From: Vulcanimicrobiota bacterium
Lineage (GTDB): Bacteria; Vulcanimicrobiota; Vulcanimicrobiia; Vulcanimicrobiales; Vulcanimicrobiaceae
Assembly: GCA_030038335.1 (NCBI GenBank)
Contig: JASHPC010000054.1
Location: 1 to 13,542 of the forward strand
Reading direction: 5' to 3'
Length of the DNA: 13,542 nucleotides
In this document: piece by piece, positions 1 to 5,645 of the stretch
Numbering within the stretch: position 1 is the first letter of the stretch
Layout: each line of letters starts with the position of its first letter
The notes under the pieces: model-generated
Seen by the model: the letters and a program-made list of their open reading frames with translations, nothing else
Told to the model about the DNA's origin: nothing
Database searches by the model: none
Made by a program: the position numbers and the translations under genes

Positions 1-779
1 ATGACTCGATGTACGGCATACTCTTTCGCGACATCAACATGCGCCGCACGTTCATCGACCAACACTTCAGCCGCATGCTCAACGCGTGCTCTGGCATTAT
101 CATCAACACGGGCGAGGACAACTATCTCACGACAGCCGACGCAGTGGAGCAAGCGCCGGCGGTGCTCGCATCGCAGTTCATCAATGAAGCCTTCGCGCAT
201 GGTGCAGGGCTTCCCGACGAGCAGATCGGCTTGGGTGACGCGTACGAGATCGATCCCGACCTTCCGGACGGCTTTCTCTACGAGCTCGCGCAGGCGCAGC
301 TAGCGCGCCAGATCTTCGCGAAGGCGCCGCTCAAGTACATGCCGCCGACGAAGCACATGACCGGCGACATCTTCAAAGGTCATCTCATGGACGCGATGTT
401 CAATCTGACGTCGGTCACCACGGGACAGACGATTCATCTGTGCGGAATGCTGACGGAGGCGATTCACACGCCGTTTCTCGCCGACCGCATGCTCTCGCTC
501 GAAAACGCTCGCTACGTCATGAACACGGCGCGCCATCTCGGCGACGAGATCGAGATCAAGCCGGGTGGCATCGTCGAGCAGCGTGCACGACATGTGTTGC
601 GCGAGTGCGAGGCGTTGCTCGAGCGCGTCGCAGAGATGGGGCTCACGTCGGCGATCGAAGCGGCGGTCTTCGCGGACGTCTCACGCTCGCCAGAAGGCGG
701 GCGCGGAATCGAAGGCGTTTTCGAACGCGGTGACGGCTACTGGAACCCTTTCGAGGATGCGCTCACGTCCAAGGGTTGA
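1..779 (+). CDS. kamD: lysine 5,6-aminomutase alpha subunit, C-terminal half (partial)
   Basis: This is the large subunit of the adenosylcobalamin- and PLP-dependent lysine 5,6-aminomutase, which moves the terminal amino group of beta-lysine or D-lysine from C6 to C5 in the cytoplasm. The reading frame (codons from base 3) is open at the left edge, so the 5' half lies outside the window. About 258 residues remain of roughly 515 usual for the family. Recognisable family blocks are RDINMRRTFIDQHFSRM near the start, IIINTGEDNYLTTADA, LASQFINEAFAHGAGLP, the run ending in YMPPTKHMTGDIFKGH, and GMLTEAIHTPF. The C-terminal NPFEDAL is close to where homologues end. The stop is TGA 777-779. The last 17 bases overlap, tail to tail, the stop end of the minus-strand toxin gene, so the final residues (LTSKG) may derive from the inserted module. 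Its partner kamE begins 800 bp downstream instead of next door. Identity is very secure. Confidence 0.95.
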   Translation, partial: DSMYGILFRDINMRRTFIDQHFSRMLNACSGIIINTGEDNYLTTADAVEQAPAVLASQFINEAFAHGAGLPDEQIGLGDAYEIDPDLPDGFLYELAQAQLARQIFAKAPLKYMPPTKHMTGDIFKGHLMDAMFNLTSVTTGQTIHLCGMLTEAIHTPFLADRMLSLENARYVMNTARHLGDEIEIKPGGIVEQRARHVLRECEALLERVAEMGLTSAIEAAVFADVSRSPEGGRGIEGVFERGDGYWNPFEDALTSKG

Positions 780-1188
780 CGACGCGGAGCCCCTTCAACT
801 CGGGAGCTTTGAAATCGCGGACGTTACGCGTGACGAGGGTGAGTCTGTTCACAATTGCGATGGCAGCGAGCTGCGAATCGATTGGAGGGAGTCGACGACC
901 GTTGCGTTGTGCGACCCCATTGGCTTCTCCCCAAACACGCGCAGCCTCGATGTCGAAGAAGAGAATGCGGTCTTCGAACGCCTTTTCGATTTCGGAGATC
1001 CACTGTTCCAGCTGTTGCCGCCGCGCTGCCGAATTCGCCCTATGCGCGCCTTGAAATAGTTCGCCAATCGTTGTCGAAGCAAGAAAAGTCTCGTCTCGGT
1101 GGTTCGCTTGCGCCCACATAAGAAACCCCGCGTTCGGCACCGGTTTGCGAAACTCGGAAATTGCCATCGTATCGAGCAGATAGGACAT
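763..1188 (-). CDS. VapC/FitB-like PIN-domain toxin ribonuclease
   Basis: This is a predicted Mg2+-dependent endoribonuclease of a type II toxin-antitoxin pair, 141 residues, the usual size for PIN toxins. The acidic PIN residues are in place: D6 in MSYLLDTMAIS, E43 in TTIGELFQG, D104 in PPIDSQLAA and D125 in TLVTRNVRDF. The ending VVNPWT is typical of FitB-like members as I remember the family. I chose ATG 1188 because it gives the canonical N-terminus and has a GAGGAA ribosome binding site (1196-1201) with a 7-nt gap. The frame stays open upstream to 1377, but that part lies inside the antitoxin gene. The antitoxin stop is 4 nt upstream, so the two are co-transcribed. The stop codon lies inside the kamD 3' end, and the last five codons are read from DNA that also encodes kamD. 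Sampled lines of this module are about 53% GC against about 63% in gmd (hand count), suggesting acquisition. Confidence 0.9.
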   Translation of the reverse strand: MSYLLDTMAISEFRKPVPNAGFLMWAQANHRDETFLASTTIGELFQGAHRANSAARRQQLEQWISEIEKAFEDRILFFDIEAARVWGEANGVAQRNGRRLPPIDSQLAAIAIVNRLTLVTRNVRDFKAPELKGLRVVNPWT

Positions 1189-1192
1189 GGCG

Positions 1193-1477
1193 CTATTCCT
1201 CGCTCCAGAACGCTGGATCGCTAAAATCAACCTTTGGTTCGTACGGGGCATATTCCGGTATGGGGATTTCAATGCCGTCTCGCGGCGTGTTGTGCAGCAA
1301 GAATGAGATAAGCGTCTCCTTCTCGTTGCTGCCTCGAAGTGACTGATACTGATCGCGTGACAGAATGACGACCGCATCCTTACCGCGGCGCGTTACAGTC
1401 TGTGGCTCACCCCTCATGGCCAACTCGAATACCTCCGAAAATCGTGCCTTGGCTTCTTGCAGTTGCCAAGGCCGCAT
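1193..1477 (-). CDS. Phd/YefM-family antitoxin
   Basis: This is the antitoxin partner of the downstream PIN toxin. It should bind and neutralise the toxin and repress the shared promoter. The N-terminal MRPWQLQEAKARFSEVFELA, followed by GEPQTVTRRGKDAVVILSRDQYQSL, is the classic Phd/YefM fold signature (tryptophan, then AK-RFSE, then R-G-x-x-AVV-LS). The acidic, proline-rich C-terminal third is the usual toxin-binding tail. I chose ATG 1477 (94 residues) because AAGGAAG lies just upstream. An ATG at 1492 would add five residues (MKRKR) but has no ribosome binding site and would leave only about a 9-nt leader from the predicted promoter. The stop is 4 nt before the toxin start. The gene is transcribed against kamD and away from kamE. 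Confidence 0.9.
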   Translation of the reverse strand: MRPWQLQEAKARFSEVFELAMRGEPQTVTRRGKDAVVILSRDQYQSLRGSNEKETLISFLLHNTPRDGIEIPIPEYAPYEPKVDFSDPAFWSEE

Positions 1478-1480
1478 GCG

Positions 1481-1487
1481 CTTCCTT
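1481..1487 (-). promoter_or_regulatory. ribosome binding site deciding the antitoxin start
   Basis: AAGGAAG on the minus strand sits 3 nt before ATG 1477 (5 nt counting from AAGGA). It falls inside the coding sequence if the upstream ATG 1492 were used. It is the reason for preferring the shorter protein. Confidence 0.5.
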
Positions 1488-1493
1488 TTCATC

Positions 1494-1508
1494 TAGTCAG
1501 TCTGACTA
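1494..1508. promoter_or_regulatory. perfect 7-1-7 palindrome, likely antitoxin operator
   Basis: TAGTCAG-T-CTGACTA is a perfect inverted repeat with a single central base. It covers the predicted transcription start of the toxin-antitoxin operon and touches its -10 box. Phd/YefM antitoxins bind short palindromes in their own promoters, so a self-repression operator is the natural reading. The site also lies between the module and kamE, so occupancy could affect the remnant kamE 5' region. Confidence 0.6.
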
Positions 1509-1536
1509 CTATAGCGCATGTACGCAAAAAAGTAAA
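1508..1536 (-). promoter_or_regulatory. sigma70-type promoter of the toxin-antitoxin operon
   Basis: On the minus strand, TTTACT (1531-1536, 4 of 6 to the -35 consensus) and TATAGT (1508-1513, 5 of 6 to the -10 consensus) are separated by exactly 17 nt. The predicted start of transcription is near 1501, at the centre of the palindrome. The leader would be about 24 nt if translation begins at 1477. Confidence 0.55.
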
Positions 1537-1579
1537 GGCTCGGGATGACAACGGGTGGCTAGCGAATACGCAAGCTGAC

Positions 1580-2311
1580 GTGGCGGATGTAATTCGACCG
1601 TACGGTGACACGCGCGACGACGGCAAGGTGCAGTTGTCGTTCACGCTGCCTATGGAGTGGAGCGAGCGCGCCGACGAAGCGGCGCGTCGCTTGGGCGTTG
1701 CGATGGGTCTGCGCGACGTGCACGTCGTCGAAGGACGCCCCGCCGCAAATGGGTTTAGTTTCTTCATTATGTACGGCGTCACGGCGCAGGCGATCGACAT
1801 CGACGACATCGCGCCGGCGTCCGTGCAAGCCCAGAAAATGTCGATGGAAGAGATCGACAGCCTCATCAAGGAGCGCATCGGGCGCAAGGTCAAGGTTGCG
1901 GGCGCTTGCATTGGAACCGACGCGCATACCGTCGGCATCGACGCTATCTTGAACATGAAAGGATACAAGGGTGATTACGGGCTCGAGCGTTATGCAATGT
2001 TCGAAGTCTTCAATCTCGGCAGTCAAGTTGCCGTGGAGAAGCTCATGCGCTTTGCGAAAGAGCGCGAGATCGACGCCCTCCTCGTCTCGCAAGTCGTCAC
2101 GCAGAAGCAAAGCGACGTGAAGAACTTCACCGCCCTCTCCGATTTGCTCGAGGCCGAAGGCATTCGCGACCGCGTGCTGCTAGTCGCCGGAGGCCCGCGC
2201 GTGACGAACCTGCTTGCAGCGGAGCTCGGCTACGACGCGGGCTTTGGGCGCGGCACGCTTCCGAGCGACGTCGCCGCCTTCATCGCGCAGCGCCTCGCGA
2301 GGCGCGCATGA
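1580..2311 (+). CDS. kamE: lysine 5,6-aminomutase beta subunit, cobalamin- and PLP-binding
   Basis: This small subunit carries adenosylcobalamin and the PLP Schiff-base lysine and forms the active enzyme with KamD. The N-terminal motif RPYGDTRDDGKVQLSFTLP and the C-terminal B12 (Rossmann) domain are clear. TDAHTVGIDAILNMKGY contains the cobalt-ligand histidine (codon 1925-1927) and the PLP lysine (codon 1958-1960). They are 11 residues apart, as I recall for His133 and Lys144 of the clostridial enzyme. SQVVTQKQ, AGGPR and ELGYDAGFGRGTLPSDVA complete the family pattern. The start is awkward: there is no in-frame ATG before the conserved domain. GTG 1580 (243 residues, starting VADVIRPYGDT) is the closest plausible start but lacks a ribosome binding site. 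The frame is open back to TTG 1457, but those codons run through the antitoxin gene and do not look like KamE. Identity is secure; the start is uncertain. The stop overlaps the gmd start by 4 nt (ATGA). Confidence 0.92.
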   Translation: MADVIRPYGDTRDDGKVQLSFTLPMEWSERADEAARRLGVAMGLRDVHVVEGRPAANGFSFFIMYGVTAQAIDIDDIAPASVQAQKMSMEEIDSLIKERIGRKVKVAGACIGTDAHTVGIDAILNMKGYKGDYGLERYAMFEVFNLGSQVAVEKLMRFAKEREIDALLVSQVVTQKQSDVKNFTALSDLLEAEGIRDRVLLVAGGPRVTNLLAAELGYDAGFGRGTLPSDVAAFIAQRLARRA

Positions 2312-3276
2312 GCAAGACCGCGCTCGTCACCGGCATCACCGGCCAAGACGGCTCCTACCTTGCGGAGCTACTCCTTGAGAAAGGCTATCGCGTCGTCGGC
2401 ATGACGCGCCGCACGAGCACGGACGTGCACGAGCGCATTCGTCACCTCATCGACGAGATCGAGTTCGTCTCGGGCGACTTGCTCGATCAAGCGTCGATCA
2501 CCGCGATCGTCGAGCGCGTGCGTCCGAACGAGATCTACAATCTTGCCGCTCAGTCGTTCGTGCCGACGTCGTGGGCGCAGCCGGTTCTCACCGGCGAGTT
2601 CACCGCGCTTGGCGTGACGCGCATGCTCGAAGCGGTGCGCGCCGTCGATCCGAAGATTCGCTTCTATCAAGCGTCGAGCTCGGAGATGTTCGGGAAGGTG
2701 CACGAGTCGCCGCAGACCGAAGCGACGCGCTTCTATCCGCGCAGTCCATACGGCGTTGCGAAGCTCTACGGACATTGGATCACGGTGAACTACCGCGAAT
2801 CGTACGGCCTTCACGCCTCGAGCGGCATCTTGATGAACCACGAATCTCCGCGGCGTGGCAAGGAGTTCGTCACGCGCAAGATCACCGACGGCGTCGCGCG
2901 TATCAAGCACGGGCTTGCGAAGGAGCTGCGCCTCGGCAATCTCGACGCGCGTCGCGATTGGGGATTTGCCGGCGATTACGTGCGCGCGATGTGGCTCATG
3001 CTGCAGCAGGAAACGCCGGACGATTACGTTGTCGCCACCGGTGAGACGCACAGCGTGCGCGATTTCTGCGCCGCCGCATTCGAAGCGGCGGGCCTCGGTT
3101 CGTACGAACGCTACGTCGTCATCGATAAGGCGTTCGTACGTCCGGCGGAGGTGGATCTGCTCGTCGGAGACGCGTCGAAGGCAAAGCGCGTTCTCGGCTG
3201 GGAGCCGACGGTCGGATTCGCGGCGCTCGTCGAGATGATGGTGCGCGCGGACATCGAACGGTGCGCGCGCTCGTAA
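2308..3276 (+). CDS. gmd: GDP-mannose 4,6-dehydratase
   Basis: It converts GDP-D-mannose to GDP-4-dehydro-6-deoxy-D-mannose, the entry step for 6-deoxyhexoses, in the cytoplasm with bound NADP+. It has 322 residues, at the short end of the family, and is an extended short-chain dehydrogenase. Visible motifs are the nucleotide-binding GITGQDG (9-15), the catalytic serines and glutamate in ASSSEMFG (S124, S125, E126), Y148 and K152 in SPYGVAK, the Gmd-specific NHESPRRG (177-184), NLDARRDWGFAGDYV (211-225) and RPAEVD (279-284). The ATG overlaps the kamE stop (ATGA), so translation is probably coupled. Its product is the substrate of the next gene, rmd. No glycosyltransferase or O-antigen gene is in view. 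Confidence in the function is high. Confidence 0.95.
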   Translation: MSKTALVTGITGQDGSYLAELLLEKGYRVVGMTRRTSTDVHERIRHLIDEIEFVSGDLLDQASITAIVERVRPNEIYNLAAQSFVPTSWAQPVLTGEFTALGVTRMLEAVRAVDPKIRFYQASSSEMFGKVHESPQTEATRFYPRSPYGVAKLYGHWITVNYRESYGLHASSGILMNHESPRRGKEFVTRKITDGVARIKHGLAKELRLGNLDARRDWGFAGDYVRAMWLMLQQETPDDYVVATGETHSVRDFCAAAFEAAGLGSYERYVVIDKAFVRPAEVDLLVGDASKAKRVLGWEPTVGFAALVEMMVRADIERCARS

Positions 3277-4166
3277 CCGGCGCAAGCGGCTTCGTCGGGC
3301 AACACCTTCTCGAAGCGCTTACCACCGACGGCTGGACCGCCGTTCCCGACGCAACCGATCTCGCAGATGAGGACGGTCTCCTTGCGGCGCTCGAGCGCGC
3401 GCGCCCCGACGTCGTCTTTCATCTAGCGGCGTTGAGTTTCGTTCCAGATTCTTTGCATGCCCCCGAAGAGACGTATGCGGTGAACGTCATGGGAACGGCG
3501 CGGCTCTCTTCAGCATTGCGCGCGTACGCGGGAAGACACGGCGGTGTGCCGCGTGTTCTCTTCACGAGCTCTGCCGAGGTCTACGGTTCGCGAGCGTCTG
3601 CGGAGATGCCGCTCGCCGAAACCTTCGAGCTGAGGCCCGCAAATCCGTATGCTGCCAGCAAAGCTGCGGCGGAGATGCTCTTACTTGGCGAGATGCGCGC
3701 ACTCGGCGGCGACGTCATCATCGCGCGCGCGTTCAATCAAATCGGACCGGGGCAGAGCGAGAAGTTTGCCGTCGCAAGCTTCGCGCACGGGCTCGCAAAG
3801 ATCGCCGCGGGTGCGTCGCCGCTTCTCGAAGTCGGTAATCTCGACGCGCAGCGCGACGTGCTCGACGTGCGAGACACTGCGCGCGCATACGTCGCTCTCG
3901 CGCGCAACGGTGAGCGAGGCGAAGTCTACAACGTCTGTCGCGGAACTGCGGTGACGATGCGAGATTTGCTCGGCGAGCTCATCGTCATCGCGCGCGTTCC
4001 GGTTGAAGTGCGCGCCGATCCGGCTAAGATGCGTCCGTCGGACACGCCTCTCTCGTTCGGTTCTAACGCGAAGCTCCTCGATCGAACCGGCTGGGCACCT
4101 CGGATAAAAATGACGGATTCACTGCGGGACATCTACGAGGACGCGCGTAAGAGGCTTGGACCGTGA
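3261..4166 (+). CDS. rmd: GDP-6-deoxy-D-mannose (GDP-D-rhamnose) reductase
   Basis: It reduces the 4-keto group of the Gmd product, most likely giving GDP-D-rhamnose. It is an extended SDR of 301 residues with glycine motif TGASGFVG (6-13), SSAEVYG (103-109), Y130 and K134 in NPYAASK, and FNQIGPGQS (158-166). VGNLDAQRDVLDVRD (191-205) and DPAKMRPSDTPL (253-264) are characteristic of Rmd rather than of fucose synthase. I chose GTG 3261: it is the only start that keeps the whole nucleotide-binding motif, and it overlaps gmd by 16 nt. GDP-6-deoxy-talose formation by a divergent relative cannot be excluded from sequence alone, but Rmd is much the best fit. The stop overlaps the next start (GTGA). 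Confidence 0.9.
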   Translation: MRALVTGASGFVGQHLLEALTTDGWTAVPDATDLADEDGLLAALERARPDVVFHLAALSFVPDSLHAPEETYAVNVMGTARLSSALRAYAGRHGGVPRVLFTSSAEVYGSRASAEMPLAETFELRPANPYAASKAAAEMLLLGEMRALGGDVIIARAFNQIGPGQSEKFAVASFAHGLAKIAAGASPLLEVGNLDAQRDVLDVRDTARAYVALARNGERGEVYNVCRGTAVTMRDLLGELIVIARVPVEVRADPAKMRPSDTPLSFGSNAKLLDRTGWAPRIKMTDSLRDIYEDARKRLGP

Positions 4167-4762
4167 CCGACCCCCTCGCCGAGGATGTCCAAGCGCTCGT
4201 CTTCGCAAATCGCGGGCTGCTTCTCGCCGCCCCGGCTGCCTTGCTGGCTGCCTTCGGAAAGCCGAGCGCGTTCGGCATCGCCGTCGGCTTACCAATCGCA
4301 ATGGGTGGCGAGGTCGTGCGCTGTTGGGCGGTCGGATATTCGGGCGAAACGACGCGCAACGATCGCGTCACCGCCGCAAAACTCGTCACCTCGGGACCGT
4401 ACGCATACGTGCGCAATCCGCTCTATCTCGGGAACTTCCTCACCGCACTCGGCTTCACGATAGCGTTCACCGGAAAGAACTCCGCGTTGCAGCGCTTCGC
4501 ACTCGGTGCCGGCGCCCTCGGCGCGATGCTCGGACTCTACGCGACGATCGTTCCGCATGAAGAGCGCTATCTGCGCGAGCGATTCGGCGAGGATTTCGAT
4601 CGCTATTGCGAGCGCGTTCCGCGTCTCATTCCGCAGCTTGACCCCGCGCCGGACGGCGAGCAGAAGTGGGATCCCGCCGTCATCGGCAAGGCGGAGAGCA
4701 AGACGTTCGTCACCTTCGGCGCGATGCTCGCGCTCCTTGCGCTGAAGTCGATCTCCGCGTAA
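4163..4762 (+). CDS. isoprenylcysteine carboxyl methyltransferase-like membrane protein
   Basis: It is a small polytopic membrane protein of 199 residues in the ICMT/phospholipid methyltransferase superfamily, which transfers methyl groups from S-adenosylmethionine to lipid-like acceptors. The signature is SGPYAYVRNPLYLGN (77-91) followed by PHEERYLRERFGEDFDRYCERVPRLIP (131-157), which form the SAM-binding end of the fold. The usual RHPxYxG reads RNPLYLG here. Hydrophobic segments lie near residues 16-31, 36-52, 90-104, 112-130 and 182-195. The start is GTG 4163, overlapping the rmd stop by 4 nt, so it is coupled to rmd. Position next to the GDP-rhamnose genes hints at modification of an envelope lipid or glycolipid, but the acceptor is unknown and no true prenylcysteine substrate is expected in bacteria. 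Confidence 0.8.
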   Translation: MTDPLAEDVQALVFANRGLLLAAPAALLAAFGKPSAFGIAVGLPIAMGGEVVRCWAVGYSGETTRNDRVTAAKLVTSGPYAYVRNPLYLGNFLTALGFTIAFTGKNSALQRFALGAGALGAMLGLYATIVPHEERYLRERFGEDFDRYCERVPRLIPQLDPAPDGEQKWDPAVIGKAESKTFVTFGAMLALLALKSISA

Positions 4763-4767
4763 CGCTC

Positions 4768-5613
4768 GTGCGCTACGGGCGCTTCTTTGCGGCGCTCGCC
4801 GTCTGTCTTGCCGTCGCGGCCTTCGAAGTCATCGGCGGATTGCGCGCCCAGTCGATCGGTCTCATCGCCGACGCCGTACACGCGGCGACCGACGGCATTG
4901 CCGTGCTCGTCATGCTCGCGGCGATGATCATCTCGGCGCGACCGGCGAATCGCCGCAAAACATTTGGGTACGGACGAATTGAAGTGCTCGGCGCGGTCTT
5001 CAACGGAGCGTTGCTGCTCTTCGTGACCGCTGTCGTCGCGGCTGCGTCCGTGCATCGACTCATCTTTCCCCTCCATCCAGAAGGCGGCGTGATGGCCGTC
5101 GTGTCCGCGATAGCGCTTGGCGGGAATCTCGCTGGGGCATTGCTCTTACTGCAAGGCGTGCGTCGCAGCATCAATGCACGCAGCGCATTTCTCAACGTTG
5201 CGGGTGATGCGCTCGGATCGATCGCGGTGCTCGTCGCGGGCTTGCTCGTCATCGCGACGCATCACGCGTGGCTCGATCCCGCGTTCTCGCTTCTCGTGTG
5301 CGTGCTCGTCGTCGTCGCGGTGTGGCATATGATTCGCGAAGCCGCTGACGTGCTGCTCGAAGCCGTGCCGCGCGGTGTCGACATCGGCGAGGTCGAACGC
5401 GCGATTCGATCGACGTCCGGCGTCGACTCGCTGCACGAGCTACACGTTTGGGCGATCGGCGGCGGTGCCAACGCGCTCTCCGCGCACGTGCTGATCGACG
5501 CGGAGACTGGGACGACCGGCGCTCTGCACGCACTACGGCGTACGCTTCGGGAGCGCTTCGACGTAACGCACGTGACGCTGCAAGTCGAGCGCGAGCGGTG
5601 CGAGGGACCCTAG
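4768..5613 (+). CDS. cation diffusion facilitator (CDF) metal transporter
   Basis: This inner-membrane proton-coupled efflux carrier for divalent metals (Zn, Co, Fe, Mn or similar) has 281 residues and the standard layout of six membrane segments and a cytoplasmic C-terminal domain. Membrane segment 2 has the metal site H38-x3-D42 in ADAVHAATD. Segment 5 reads NVAGD (N143, D147), where zinc exporters such as ZitB have His-x3-Asp. FGYGRIEVLGA (66-76) and the C-terminal HELHVWAIGGG (223-233) and HVTLQVE (268-274) are family hallmarks. I chose GTG 4768, 5 nt after the methyltransferase stop. The frame extends upstream to 4666, but that part overlaps the methyltransferase gene. No clear ribosome binding site is visible, suggesting translation coupled to the gene before. 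Zinc is not assured because of the Asn substitution. Confidence 0.9.
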   Translation: MRYGRFFAALAVCLAVAAFEVIGGLRAQSIGLIADAVHAATDGIAVLVMLAAMIISARPANRRKTFGYGRIEVLGAVFNGALLLFVTAVVAAASVHRLIFPLHPEGGVMAVVSAIALGGNLAGALLLLQGVRRSINARSAFLNVAGDALGSIAVLVAGLLVIATHHAWLDPAFSLLVCVLVVVAVWHMIREAADVLLEAVPRGVDIGEVERAIRSTSGVDSLHELHVWAIGGGANALSAHVLIDAETGTTGALHALRRTLRERFDVTHVTLQVERERCEGP

Positions 5614-5645
5614 GCGCGCGCGAGCCTTTCGGAGAAGGCTCAGGC

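Noticed and set aside
763..1377. Longer 204-residue version of the PIN toxin
   Set aside because: The extra 63 residues are read out of frame through the antitoxin gene. ATG 1188 has a good ribosome binding site and the canonical N-terminus.
1545..1562. Five-codon mini-ORF ATGACAACGGGTGGCTAG ahead of kamE as a leader peptide
   Set aside because: It has no ribosome binding site, its codons are unremarkable, and the sequence is better explained as a repeat-tail remnant or spacer.
2368..3285. Minus-strand open frame opposite gmd
   Set aside because: The translation is Arg/Ala/His-rich with no motif, and the + strand Gmd is unmistakable.
4666..4767. N-terminal extension of the CDF transporter
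   Set aside because: It lies inside the methyltransferase gene and does not resemble the family. GTG 4768 fits the spacing of neighbouring genes.
5448..5645. N-terminal extension of the thiolase
   Set aside because: It overlaps the CDF gene, is Arg-rich, and ATG 5646 with GGAGAAGG gives the standard thiolase N-terminus.
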